DNA of 23,721 bases from Promethearchaeota archaeon (GTDB taxonomy: Archaea > Asgardarchaeota > Lokiarchaeia > Sigynarchaeales > SOKP01), in NCBI GenBank assembly GCA_016839655.1, contig JAEOTW010000103.1, forward strand, positions 1 through 23,721, given 5' to 3'. A model generated the notes under the pieces. The model did no database searches. It was not told the origin of the DNA and saw only the letters and a list, made by a program, of their open reading frames with translations. Position 1 is the stretch's first letter. Each line of letters opens with the position of its first letter. Made by a program: the position numbers and the translations under genes. Below are positions 8,837 through 17,437 of this stretch, one piece after another.

Positions 8837-10072
8837 ATGAAAACTAAATTAAAATTTGAAGGTTATCCAAAAATAGATGATAATATCCTTAATGAATCTA
8901 TTAGTAAAATAAAAAAAAATAAAGAAAATTGGGATCCACCATTTTTCTTTGATACTGAAACTTATATAGATATACAAAAGATCCAAGAATCTGTCGATCA
9001 TTATATCTCAAATGATCTTAAAAATATAATTGTATTAGGTACTGGTGGTTCAATTCAGACTTTACTTGCTCTAAAACATTTAGCGAAAAGAAAAATATTC
9101 CCTGTTACTAGCTCCAGAGCTATAGAGTTAAAAGGGTGCTTGGATAAAACTTCTCCAGATAATTCAGTTGTAATTCCAATATCAAGAGGTGGAGAAACCT
9201 TAGATATTAATTCAACTATTGGTACATTTCTCAAAAGTGGCTATAAATTTATAGGATTATCATCCATGGGAACAATGAATGAAATCTTAAAACAAATAAA
9301 ATGCCCAATTCTAGATGTTCCTAATCTTTCTGGACGATATGCAGGATCTGTTACTAATGTAGGAATCGTACCAGCGTACATGGCAGGTATTAATATTGGG
9401 GAGTTTCTAAAAGGTTTGACAGATGCATATAAAGTATTTTCAATACATGAAAACCAACCAGCTATAGAATTTGCTGCCTTTCTTTACAAGTTATATGAAA
9501 AAAACTATAAAATTGTATTTTCAATGCCCTACTCAAAAAATTTGGAAGGATGTATTGGATTATGGGTCCAAGGAATTTCAGAAAGCACTGGAAAAGATGA
9601 AAAAGGTTTGATAGGTACATATCAACCAGCTCCAATTTGCCAACATTCTGTTTTAGAGTATTTATTGGGGGGAACCAAAGATGTTGTCATTCCGATACTT
9701 TGGACAATAATAAAGGAAGATCCTGATCTCATTTTAAGCTCATCTATTTCATATGTTCATAGTATGAGTGCTCAGACTATTGTTAATTATCAAGCAAATG
9801 CTACATTTCAAGCTTTAATTCAACAAAAAGTACCATCCGCAAAGATTTCACTTGAAGGGCCCTCAGAATATAATATTGGACATCTAATTGCATTTATACT
9901 ATCTTCAATTTATTATCTTTGCCTACTAATAAATGTAAATTGGGCAAATAATCCAAAAGTAATTATTGGAAAAAAAATTTGTAATGAAGCACTTAAAGAA
10001 AAAATTACTTCAGAACAAGGTGTTAATATAAGAAGAGAAATCGCGAAAAATGCTTTTAGAGAATTTTTCTAA
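8837..10072 (+). CDS. pgi: Glucose-6-phosphate isomerase
   Basis: A PGI-family enzyme (two SIS domains) interconverting glucose 6-phosphate and fructose 6-phosphate in glycolysis/gluconeogenesis. Visible: GTGGS (68-72, phosphate loop), SRGGET (116-121), GRYAGSVTNVGIVP (167-179), SESTGKDEKG with catalytic-type E249, QHS with H270, and near the C-terminus N-x-N followed by NPKVIIGK with K379, the positions of the family's catalytic Glu, His and Lys. The 411 residues match the short archaeal/bacterial form (about 400-450) rather than the long eukaryotic one. This is the PGI superfamily, not the cupin-type archaeal PGI of Thermococcales. It is transcribed away from radA; the U32 gene follows after 69 bases. 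Confidence 0.92.
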   Translation: MKTKLKFEGYPKIDDNILNESISKIKKNKENWDPPFFFDTETYIDIQKIQESVDHYISNDLKNIIVLGTGGSIQTLLALKHLAKRKIFPVTSSRAIELKGCLDKTSPDNSVVIPISRGGETLDINSTIGTFLKSGYKFIGLSSMGTMNEILKQIKCPILDVPNLSGRYAGSVTNVGIVPAYMAGINIGEFLKGLTDAYKVFSIHENQPAIEFAAFLYKLYEKNYKIVFSMPYSKNLEGCIGLWVQGISESTGKDEKGLIGTYQPAPICQHSVLEYLLGGTKDVVIPILWTIIKEDPDLILSSSISYVHSMSAQTIVNYQANATFQALIQQKVPSAKISLEGPSEYNIGHLIAFILSSIYYLCLLINVNWANNPKVIIGKKICNEALKEKITSEQGVNIRREIAKNAFREFF

Positions 10073-10075
10073 TTA

Positions 10076-10091
10076 TTTTTTAAAATTTTTT
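10076..10091 (+). terminator. Possible weak terminator after pgi
   Basis: T6-AAAA-T6 begins 4 bases after the pgi stop codon. It may end or only attenuate transcription; the 69-base gap to the next co-directional gene allows either. Confidence 0.3.
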
Positions 10092-10141
10092 AATTAATTT
10101 TCAGTAAAAGAAAAATAGGAAATAAGACATTTCTTCTTAAG

Positions 10142-11404
10142 ATGAAGAAGGTAGAATTACTAGCCCCTGCAAAAAATATAAAAGCTATTAAGGCAGCAAT
10201 GGAATATGCAGATTCTGTCTACTTTGGAATTAAAAAGTTTAATATGAGGATGCGCTCAGAAAATTTCTCCTTAGAAGAATTAAACAAAGTTGTAGAATTT
10301 TGCCATAGAAACAATTTAAAAGTCTACCTGACAACAAACATTTTAATATATGATCATGAGTTGAGTTTTCTTCGGGAGATAATAGAAAAAAGTAGAGAAG
10401 TGGGTGTAGATGCCGTGATTGTTCATGATATCGCAGCAATACAAGTAGCTAAGGAATTAGGTATCCCATTTCATATTTCTACCCAATGTAATGTTTCTAA
10501 TTCTCTATCTGCCAAGTTTTATGAAGAATTGGGTGCTGAACGTATAATACTAGCTAGAGAATTATCACTTGAAAAAATAAAAGAAATTAAAAGAAATTTA
10601 ATTAAAACAGAAATAGAGACATTTATTCATGGAGCTATGTGCGCTTCAGTTAGTGGAAGATGTTATTTTTCTCAAGATATTTGCGGATCTGAGGAAAAAT
10701 CTGCCAATAGGGGGAATTGTGAACAACCTTGTAGGAGAAGGTGGTGGGTTCGTGAAGAAAGTGGAGAAGAGTATATATATGATGGAGAAAGATTCATGAA
10801 TTCAAGAGATTTATGTACTATCGCTTATATCCCTCAATTAATTGAAGCCAAAATCGATGCTTTTAAGATAGAAGGACGGATGCGTCATCCGCATTATGTA
10901 GAAATTGTTTCAAAGACATATAGAGAAGCAATAGATGCGTATTATGAGGGAACTTTTTCAAAAAAGAAAGCAGGAAGATGGGTAACTGAATTGAAAAAAG
11001 TTTATAATCGAGGATTTACACCTGGTTTTTATTTCAAAAGGATGACTGAAGATGATCATCAACATAAATCACCCTCTAATTTGTCTCATTATAGATATAT
11101 TAAAGTAGGTGAGATAATAGATTATAACCCAAAAACTAGTATTGGTACTGTTTCATTAGATAATGGGTATCTTTCAAAAAATGATGATATAATCATTATG
11201 GGAAAAAAAACAAATACTTATGTACACCAAAATGTTAACAGGATAATGAGTAAAGGTAAATTAGTTGATAGAACTCCACGAGGGACAAAAAATGAGAAAC
11301 AAATTATTGAATTAGAAGTAATTGATAAAATTGATGGTAATGGACTCGATAAAGTTTATGTATTTACTGACAAAACATATCATAAAAAGAATTATAAATT
11401 ATAA
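10142..11404 (+). CDS. U32-family protein (peptidase U32 / TrhP-RlhA-UbiU type Fe-S protein)
   Basis: A 420-residue U32-family protein. Characterised relatives (TrhP/YegQ, RlhA, UbiU/UbiV) are Fe-S proteins acting in RNA or quinone hydroxylation rather than true peptidases. The N-terminus KKVELLAPAKN and a TIM-barrel-like half (about 1-160) are typical. The signature HGAMCASVSGRC gives C167 and C174; C193 (NRGNC), C197 (QPC) and C225 (RDLC) follow. C167, C174, C193 and C225 match the spacing of the four [4Fe-4S] ligands in E. coli UbiU (169, 176, 193, 232). A C-terminal beta-barrel-like region (about 335-420) is also typical of the TrhP/RlhA group. The substrate in this organism is unknown; tRNA or rRNA modification is most likely. 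It lies between pgi and the formiminotransferase gene, 44 bases before the latter, and may be co-transcribed with it. Confidence 0.88.
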   Translation: MKKVELLAPAKNIKAIKAAMEYADSVYFGIKKFNMRMRSENFSLEELNKVVEFCHRNNLKVYLTTNILIYDHELSFLREIIEKSREVGVDAVIVHDIAAIQVAKELGIPFHISTQCNVSNSLSAKFYEELGAERIILARELSLEKIKEIKRNLIKTEIETFIHGAMCASVSGRCYFSQDICGSEEKSANRGNCEQPCRRRWWVREESGEEYIYDGERFMNSRDLCTIAYIPQLIEAKIDAFKIEGRMRHPHYVEIVSKTYREAIDAYYEGTFSKKKAGRWVTELKKVYNRGFTPGFYFKRMTEDDHQHKSPSNLSHYRYIKVGEIIDYNPKTSIGTVSLDNGYLSKNDDIIIMGKKTNTYVHQNVNRIMSKGKLVDRTPRGTKNEKQIIELEVIDKIDGNGLDKVYVFTDKTYHKKNYKL

Positions 11405-11448
11405 AAAAAATTATTTTACCTAATTATTTAATAAAAAAGGTTTTTAAT

Positions 11449-12366
11449 ATGGAAATGAATAAAAAGAAAATAATAGAGTCAGTCCCTAATTATAGTGAGG
11501 GAAGCAATAGTGAAAAAATTGAACAAATTGTATCGAAAATTAGGAATACTACTAATACTCGTATTGTAGACGTACAATATGATGCTGATTATAATAGAGC
11601 TGTTATCACTTTTGTTGGGACTCCTGAAGCTGTTTTAAAAGCAAATATCGATGCTGCTAAGAAAGCTATTGAATTAATTGATATGAATACACATAAAGGT
11701 CAGCACCCTCGAATTGGAGCTATCGATGTAGTACCTTTCGTCCCTGCACAGAATGTGACGATAGAAGAATGTGTCGATTTATCTAAAAAATTTGCAGAAG
11801 AAATTGCTAAAGAAGGAGTACCGGTTTATCTTTATGAAGAATCCGCTCAAAAATTGGAAAGAAAAAATATAGATAATATTCGAAAAGGAGAGTATGAGAA
11901 ACTTAAAGATGCAATTAAAACTGATCCAGAAAGGAAACCTGATTATGGTCCTTCTGAATTTCATCCAACTGCTGGAGCGATAATTACTGGAGCAAGAAAC
12001 CCATTAATAAGTTTTAATATTAATTTAGGGACAAAGGATGTAAAAATTGCTAGGAAAGTTGCAAAAGCTATACATCTACGATCTGGTGGATTAGTAAATA
12101 TTAAAGCCATGGGTACAGAATTAGCAAATAGAGATTATGTTCAAGTTGGAATCTCTAATATTAATTATAAAAAAACTCCTTTATATAGGCAAATGGAACT
12201 TGTAAGAATGGAAGCAGCTCGCTATGGAGTATCAGTAGTTGGTTCTGAGTTAATTGGTGTGTTACCCCTAGGTGCAGTTCTTAATTCACTAGAATATTAT
12301 CTGCAGCTAGAAACACCTGATAAACTAGAAGAAGAACATTTATTAGAACATTATTTTGATTTTTAA
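11449..12366 (+). CDS. ftcD: Glutamate formiminotransferase (no cyclodeaminase domain)
   Basis: This enzyme transfers the formimino group of N-formiminoglutamate to tetrahydrofolate, releasing glutamate: the last step of the formimino route of histidine breakdown. Both formiminotransferase subdomains are present in 305 residues. Visible: SVPNYSEGSN (11-20), QHPRIGAIDVVPFVP containing H86, which matches catalytic His82 of the mammalian enzyme, then HPTAGAIITGAR and an RSGGLVNIKAMG stretch before ELIGVLPLGA. The cyclodeaminase half of the bifunctional eukaryotic protein is absent, and no separate cyclodeaminase gene lies in the window. AAAGG about 10 bases before the ATG at 11449 could serve as a ribosome binding site; a second ATG two codons later is possible. 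It runs tail to tail with hutI, three bases between the stop codons, completing the pathway from the opposite strand. Confidence 0.95.
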   Translation: MEMNKKKIIESVPNYSEGSNSEKIEQIVSKIRNTTNTRIVDVQYDADYNRAVITFVGTPEAVLKANIDAAKKAIELIDMNTHKGQHPRIGAIDVVPFVPAQNVTIEECVDLSKKFAEEIAKEGVPVYLYEESAQKLERKNIDNIRKGEYEKLKDAIKTDPERKPDYGPSEFHPTAGAIITGARNPLISFNINLGTKDVKIARKVAKAIHLRSGGLVNIKAMGTELANRDYVQVGISNINYKKTPLYRQMELVRMEAARYGVSVVGSELIGVLPLGAVLNSLEYYLQLETPDKLEEEHLLEHYFDF

Positions 12367-12369
12367 GAT

Positions 12370-13686
12370 TTACGTTGATTGACGATTATCAACTACAATC
12401 TTACCATTTTTTATCACAAAATTTACTAAATTTACTCCAAAATGATATGGTAAGAACTGATGATTTGGAACATCAAAAACAAGTAGATCTGCTTTTTTTC
12501 CAATTTCAATACTGCCAATTTCGTCTTGTTTTTGAATTGCACACGCAGCATTAATTGTCGAAGCTGTGAGAGCTTCAGCTGGTGAGAGTTTCATATGATA
12601 ACATCCTAATGCAATAATCATTTGCATTGATTCGGTCCAGCAATTTGGATTAAGATCAGTAGCTAATGCAATGGGTATACCTAATTCTATCATTTTTCTA
12701 GCAGGGGCATATTGGTTTAACATTAAACAAAACGGTGTTGCTGGCAAGAGAGTAGCTATAATACCGACATCGGCCATTGCTTTTAATCCTTCAACATTTG
12801 ATTTTAATAAATGCCCTGTTTGAATTGCTCTTAGCTCAGAAGCTAATAAAGCCCCGTTTGTGTCAACTATCTCATCGATATGAATTTGGGGTTTTAATCC
12901 ATATCTCATTGCAGTTTTCAATATTTTTCTTGTTTGCTTTATTGAAAAGATTCCTTTCTCACAAAAAACATCACAGAATACAGCGAGCCCTTCTTTAGCA
13001 ATTCTAGGAATCATTTCTGAAATAATTAAGTCTACATATTTATCAGTTTTATTTTCATATTCAGGTGGTATCGCATGAGCACCTAAAAATGTAGGAATAA
13101 TATCCACTGGGTGATCATCATTTAATATTTGCATCGCTTCTAATTGTTTCATTTCACTTTCAGTTGTTAAACCATATCCTGATTTTGCTTCAATGGTTGT
13201 TGTTCCATGTGACATCATACTATCTAAAATTTTCTTTCCATTTTGAACTAATTTTTCAATTGGGGCATTTCTAGTTTCACGAACAGTCTTTAAGATACCT
13301 CCTCCTGAATCTAAAATTTCTAAGTATGACTTTCCCTCGAGTTTCATTAATAATTCATTCTCTCGTGTACCTTCAAAAATTATATGTGTATGAGGATCGA
13401 CAAAACCAGGGGTGACAAGTTTATTCGATGCATCTATTTTCGTAATAATTTTACCAAATTCAAATTTTGATTGTAGCTCCTCTGTAGATCCAATAAAGAC
13501 AATTCTATCATCTTTTGCAGCTACAGCGCCATCATTTATAATTGCCAATTCAGACATATCTTTGCCAATCCTTGGAGCACCATATTTAGTATTCATGGTC
13601 ACTAATTCATTACAATGAAAAATGACTAAATCTGGCTCAATGTTTGAGAATAATTCTTTTTTAGAATATGTTGATGCTACAAACAT
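12370..13686 (-). CDS. hutI: Imidazolonepropionase
   Basis: An amidohydrolase that opens the ring of 4-imidazolone-5-propionate to N-formiminoglutamate, the third step of histidine catabolism. Visible in 438 residues: metal site H99/H101 in GFVDPHTHIIFEG (94-106), KSGYGLTTESE, a histidine in FLGAHAIPPEY, QIHIDEI, QTGHL, and LATDLNPNCWTESM with the family's metal-binding Asp. It is slightly longer than many bacterial HutI (about 405), mainly at the N-terminus, and near the size of animal AMDHD1. The ATG follows the hutH stop codon after one base, so the two are surely co-transcribed and probably translationally coupled. Its product is the substrate of the adjacent formiminotransferase. Confidence 0.96.
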   Translation of the reverse strand: MFVASTYSKKELFSNIEPDLVIFHCNELVTMNTKYGAPRIGKDMSELAIINDGAVAAKDDRIVFIGSTEELQSKFEFGKIITKIDASNKLVTPGFVDPHTHIIFEGTRENELLMKLEGKSYLEILDSGGGILKTVRETRNAPIEKLVQNGKKILDSMMSHGTTTIEAKSGYGLTTESEMKQLEAMQILNDDHPVDIIPTFLGAHAIPPEYENKTDKYVDLIISEMIPRIAKEGLAVFCDVFCEKGIFSIKQTRKILKTAMRYGLKPQIHIDEIVDTNGALLASELRAIQTGHLLKSNVEGLKAMADVGIIATLLPATPFCLMLNQYAPARKMIELGIPIALATDLNPNCWTESMQMIIALGCYHMKLSPAEALTASTINAACAIQKQDEIGSIEIGKKADLLVFDVPNHQFLPYHFGVNLVNFVIKNGKIVVDNRQST

Positions 13687-13687
13687 C

Positions 13688-15214
13688 TTATTCCAACTCT
13701 GTGAATTTTTTAGAAATTTCTAATAATTTTTTACTTCTAATGATTTTTAATGCGGAATTAATATGATCAGACAGTATTGTGTCACTGGTTAAATGTAGTA
13801 TTTGGGTTCTAACATATTTATGAGCTTCTTCTAATATAATGCTTGATCTCAAAGGTCTCCTATAATCAAAAGCTTGAGCAGAACATATAAGCTCAATAGC
13901 AAGAATTTTTTCAAGATTTCTTATTATTTTAACAGCTTTTCTTGCACTATTTGGCGCCATACTTACATGATCTTCTTGTCCCGCCCCAGTGGGAATACTA
14001 TCAGCACTTGAAGGGAAGCAGAGTGTTTTATTCTCACTGGCTAAAGCTGCTGAAGTATATTGTGCTAACATAAATCCTGAGTTTAAACCAGCTTTCATTA
14101 TCAAATTTGGGGGTAATCCCCATTTTCCTTCAAGCAATAGAAAAATTCGGCGATCTGAAATATTACCCAACTCTGATGCCGCAAGACTTATATAATCTAA
14201 AGGTAAGGCAAGAGGCTGGCCATGAAAATTCCCGCCGCTATAAGTTTCATGTTCATCAAAAATAATAGGATTATCTGTAACAGAATTAAGTTCACACTCC
14301 AATATTTCGTTTAAATGCGTTAATGCATCTCTAGATGCTCCATGAACTTGGGGAATACATCGAATAGAATAGGGATCTTGAACTCGTTCACAATTTTTAT
14401 GGGAATCTACTAATTCTGAATTCTCAAGTAATTTTCTCATGCTTTTTGCGACTTTTAACGCCCCTATATGGGGTCTTAATTTTATTAGTTTTTCTGTGAA
14501 TGGTTGAGGTGAAGCTAAATAGCTCTCAATAGTAAGTGCTCCGATGAGATCAGCATGATCCAAGCAACTTGAAAGATTTTCTACAATTTTAATTGCGTGG
14601 GCCGATATAAATTGAGTACCATTAATTAAGGCTAATCCTTCTTTTGCTTCAAGATTTATTGGCTTTATTTTTTCCTTTTTTAAAATTTCTTCTGTGGGTA
14701 TATAGTTTTCATTATCATTAGTTACAAATCCTAATCCAATTAATGGTAAAAATAGATGGGCTAATGGTGCAAGATCTCCAGAAGCTCCAACTGAACCTTG
14801 TTTAGGAACCAATGGGATATAATTATTGTCTATATGCCAGCAAATTCTTTCGACTACTTTAAGAGAAATTCCAGAATATCCCATGCATAATGCATGGACT
14901 TTTAAAATTAACATTAATTTTGAAATTTCAGGTTCTATTGGAGATCCTATTCCTGCACTATGACTTTTGAGAAGATTTTCCTGTAAAAATCCAGTTTCTT
15001 CTTTTGATATTCTAGTAGTGCAAAGAGATCCAAATCCCGTATTTATGCTATAAACTAATTTATCTCCTTCAACTATTGATTTAACAGCATTATGGTTTTT
15101 AACAATCCGGTCTTCAACTTCATTAGTGATAACACCTTTTATTGTCTCCCGAGATATTCCTAATGCTTTTTCAACAGTTAGTTTATCAATTCCATATTTA
15201 AATTCCGTATTCAT
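13688..15214 (-). CDS. hutH: Histidine ammonia-lyase
   Basis: This lyase deaminates histidine to urocanate with its self-made MIO cofactor. The MIO tripeptide A144-S145-G146 sits in GSVGASGDLAPLAH, numbered from the ATG chosen here. Other family signatures: YSINTGFGSL near the N-terminus with the catalytic Tyr, TDNPIIF, GGNFHGQPLA, and SIPTGAGQEDHVSM (close to the usual IPTSANQEDHVSM, which distinguishes HutH from plant-type PAL). The 508-residue length is normal. ATG 15214 is preferred over an in-frame TTG three codons upstream (15223) because it is the stronger codon and family similarity starts after it. It lies 91 bases after the hutU stop codon and one base before hutI. Confidence 0.97.
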   Translation of the reverse strand: MNTEFKYGIDKLTVEKALGISRETIKGVITNEVEDRIVKNHNAVKSIVEGDKLVYSINTGFGSLCTTRISKEETGFLQENLLKSHSAGIGSPIEPEISKLMLILKVHALCMGYSGISLKVVERICWHIDNNYIPLVPKQGSVGASGDLAPLAHLFLPLIGLGFVTNDNENYIPTEEILKKEKIKPINLEAKEGLALINGTQFISAHAIKIVENLSSCLDHADLIGALTIESYLASPQPFTEKLIKLRPHIGALKVAKSMRKLLENSELVDSHKNCERVQDPYSIRCIPQVHGASRDALTHLNEILECELNSVTDNPIIFDEHETYSGGNFHGQPLALPLDYISLAASELGNISDRRIFLLLEGKWGLPPNLIMKAGLNSGFMLAQYTSAALASENKTLCFPSSADSIPTGAGQEDHVSMAPNSARKAVKIIRNLEKILAIELICSAQAFDYRRPLRSSIILEEAHKYVRTQILHLTSDTILSDHINSALKIIRSKKLLEISKKFTELE

Positions 15215-15305
15215 ATAAGCCAACTTTCAATTTTTATGATCAAAGACTAAAAAGGAAATATTCTTCCAATAAGAATTTTTTAAATAATTTAAATCGAATT
15301 ATTTT

Positions 15306-17345
15306 TCATTTGTTTTTTTTTAAATAATTATCAATAATATTGTCCAAGAGCTTATCTTCTGCTAAAAAAGGTAAGGTTAAATGCCCTTTTTCCTCGTTTT
15401 CTATATTCCAATTATAAGCAGTTTCGAGAGCGTTAGGATTTCTAGCCCAACTTCTTCTTGCAATACCTCCCATTACGTCCCATTCAATAGCATTTTTAAT
15501 AATTTTATCAACTCTCTCGGAACCATCTAAAATTAAGCCAAAACCTCCATTAAAACACTTTCCAATTCCCACACCTCCTCCATTTGAAAGAACCACGTAA
15601 GTCATTCCTCTTACAGCATTTCCAGCAAAACAATGAACTGCCATTTCTACCATAACATTACTTCCGTCTCGAATATTAGACGTTTCCCTAAAAGGTGAAT
15701 CTGTTCCAGAAACATCATGATGATCTCTCCCAAGCATTATAGGTCCAATTTCATTTTTTTTAACTAAATCATTAAATTTCAAGGCTATGTGTATTCGTTC
15801 TTTTGCATCAGCATATAATATTCTTGCTTTGGTTCCGACAACTAATTTATTCTTTTTAGCATCTCGAATCCAATAATAATTATCTCGATCTTGAGATCTT
15901 TTTTCGGGGTCAATACAACTCATTGCTGCTTGATCTGTTTTATCCAAGTCTTCCTCTTTTCCCGATAGGCAAACCCATCTAAATGGTCCATAACCATAGT
16001 CAAAACATATTGGTCCCATAATATCTTCCACATATGATGGAAAAATAAAACCTTCGGAGACATCAATTCCATTTCTTGCTATATCCAACGATCCTGTATC
16101 AAAAACAGCCTTCATAAAAGAATTTCCGTAATCCCAAAAAAAAGTGCCTTTCTTAGTCATTATATTAATGAGTTTAAACTGTTCCTTTAATGATTCATCA
16201 ACTAGCTGCCTAAATCTCTCAATATTAGATTTTAATAATTCTCTTCCTTCTTTAAAACTTATTTGATAAGGAGTATAACCACCTTCATACACCGCATGAC
16301 AAGAAGTTTGATCTGAAGCAAGTTCTACTTTAATATTTTTTTCAACTACATACCTCCATAAATCAACAACATTTCCATTATATGCAATTGATAAAGGTCT
16401 TTTTGATTTCCTTGCATCCTCAACCCATTTAAAAATTTCATCTAAATCATCTGAAATTCGTGAAATCCATCCTTGTTCATGTCTAGTTTTAATTCTTGAC
16501 TCATCAACCTCTGCGATTACTCCTATTCCACCAGCTATTTCTATAGCTTTAGCTTGTGCACCACTCATACCACCTAAACCAGAAGATAGATACAAAATAC
16601 CATTTAAATCTTTATCTTGAGGTAATTTCAGATATAGTCTACCTGCATTTAACAAAGTAATATATGTTCCATGGACGATACCTTGAGGTCCGATATACAT
16701 CCATCCTCCGGCAGTCATTTGACCATAATTTGCTACACCTAGTGCTGCTGCAATGGAAAAATCCTCTGGATTATCAAACATTCCAACCATTAATCCATTA
16801 GTTGAAATAACTCTGGGAGAGTTTTGTGATGTCGGAAAAAGGCCAATAGGGTGCCCTGATGCTACAATTAAGGTTTGAGAATCATTAATTATCTCTAAAT
16901 ATTTTTTAACTAATTGATATTGCATCCAGTTTTGAAAAACTTGTCCACTTTCACCATAGGTTACCAGTTCATAAGGATAAAGTGCTACATCGAAATCAAG
17001 GTTATTATCAATCATTACCTGTAGTGCTTTTCCCTCTATACTGTTTCCAATATATTCATTTATAGGTTTTGCTTTAATTGCTCCTTCTGGTCTGTACCTA
17101 TATCCATAAATTCTCCCTCTTGATCCCAACTCTTCCATAAATTCAGACACCAGATTCTCGTGTAAAGAAGGAGGAATGTATCTTAACGCATTTTTTAGCG
17201 CTATTTTTGTTTGCGTAGATGTTAGTTTGAAACCTCTCGAGGGTGCTCTTCTTATGCCATCAATGAATTTGGGGTAAGGAGGTAGTTTTTCTGGTAATTT
17301 AATTTTCATAGCTTTTGAAATTTCCATAGTTTTATCTAACTCCAT
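15306..17345 (-). CDS. hutU: Urocanate hydratase, long (UROC1-like) form
   Basis: Urocanase adds water to urocanate to form imidazolonepropionate using tightly bound NAD+ as an electrophile. The family is plain: ELVTYGESGQVFQNW (126-140), SGHPIGLFPTS (163-173), GQMTAGGWMYIGPQGIVHG (208-226), the NAD-binding SSGLGGMSGAQ (254-264), YGPFRWVCLSG, RDHHDVSGTDSPFRE (from 540) and NGGGVGIGKCFNGGFG. At 679 residues it is of the long type found in animals (human UROC1 is 676) rather than the common bacterial type (about 555), and DHHDVSGTDSPFRETSNI is the long-form version of a motif that reads DHLDSGSVASPNRET in Pseudomonas HutU. Long forms also occur in some bacteria, so this does not itself show a eukaryotic link. 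It follows the LRR gene after 92 bases on the same strand. Confidence 0.97.
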   Translation of the reverse strand: MELDKTMEISKAMKIKLPEKLPPYPKFIDGIRRAPSRGFKLTSTQTKIALKNALRYIPPSLHENLVSEFMEELGSRGRIYGYRYRPEGAIKAKPINEYIGNSIEGKALQVMIDNNLDFDVALYPYELVTYGESGQVFQNWMQYQLVKKYLEIINDSQTLIVASGHPIGLFPTSQNSPRVISTNGLMVGMFDNPEDFSIAAALGVANYGQMTAGGWMYIGPQGIVHGTYITLLNAGRLYLKLPQDKDLNGILYLSSGLGGMSGAQAKAIEIAGGIGVIAEVDESRIKTRHEQGWISRISDDLDEIFKWVEDARKSKRPLSIAYNGNVVDLWRYVVEKNIKVELASDQTSCHAVYEGGYTPYQISFKEGRELLKSNIERFRQLVDESLKEQFKLINIMTKKGTFFWDYGNSFMKAVFDTGSLDIARNGIDVSEGFIFPSYVEDIMGPICFDYGYGPFRWVCLSGKEEDLDKTDQAAMSCIDPEKRSQDRDNYYWIRDAKKNKLVVGTKARILYADAKERIHIALKFNDLVKKNEIGPIMLGRDHHDVSGTDSPFRETSNIRDGSNVMVEMAVHCFAGNAVRGMTYVVLSNGGGVGIGKCFNGGFGLILDGSERVDKIIKNAIEWDVMGGIARRSWARNPNALETAYNWNIENEEKGHLTLPFLAEDKLLDNIIDNYLKKNK

Positions 17346-17437
17346 CTAATATATAAATGATATGATTTTAGAGATGTATCTGTTCAAATTAAATTTTGAT
17401 ATTAATAAATTAGGAAAAGAATTCTTAGATATATCAA

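Noticed and set aside
10142..11404. Annotation as a collagenase-like protease (peptidase U32)
   Set aside because: The Fe-S cysteine spacing matches the modification-enzyme members of the family; there is no visible protease catalytic site.
15259..15277. A short inverted repeat (ATTCTT, 5-base loop, AAGAAT) between hutU and hutH, followed by Ts on the plus strand
   Set aside because: Only six AT-rich base pairs, easily chance here, and the T-run is on the strand that is not transcribed for the hut genes.
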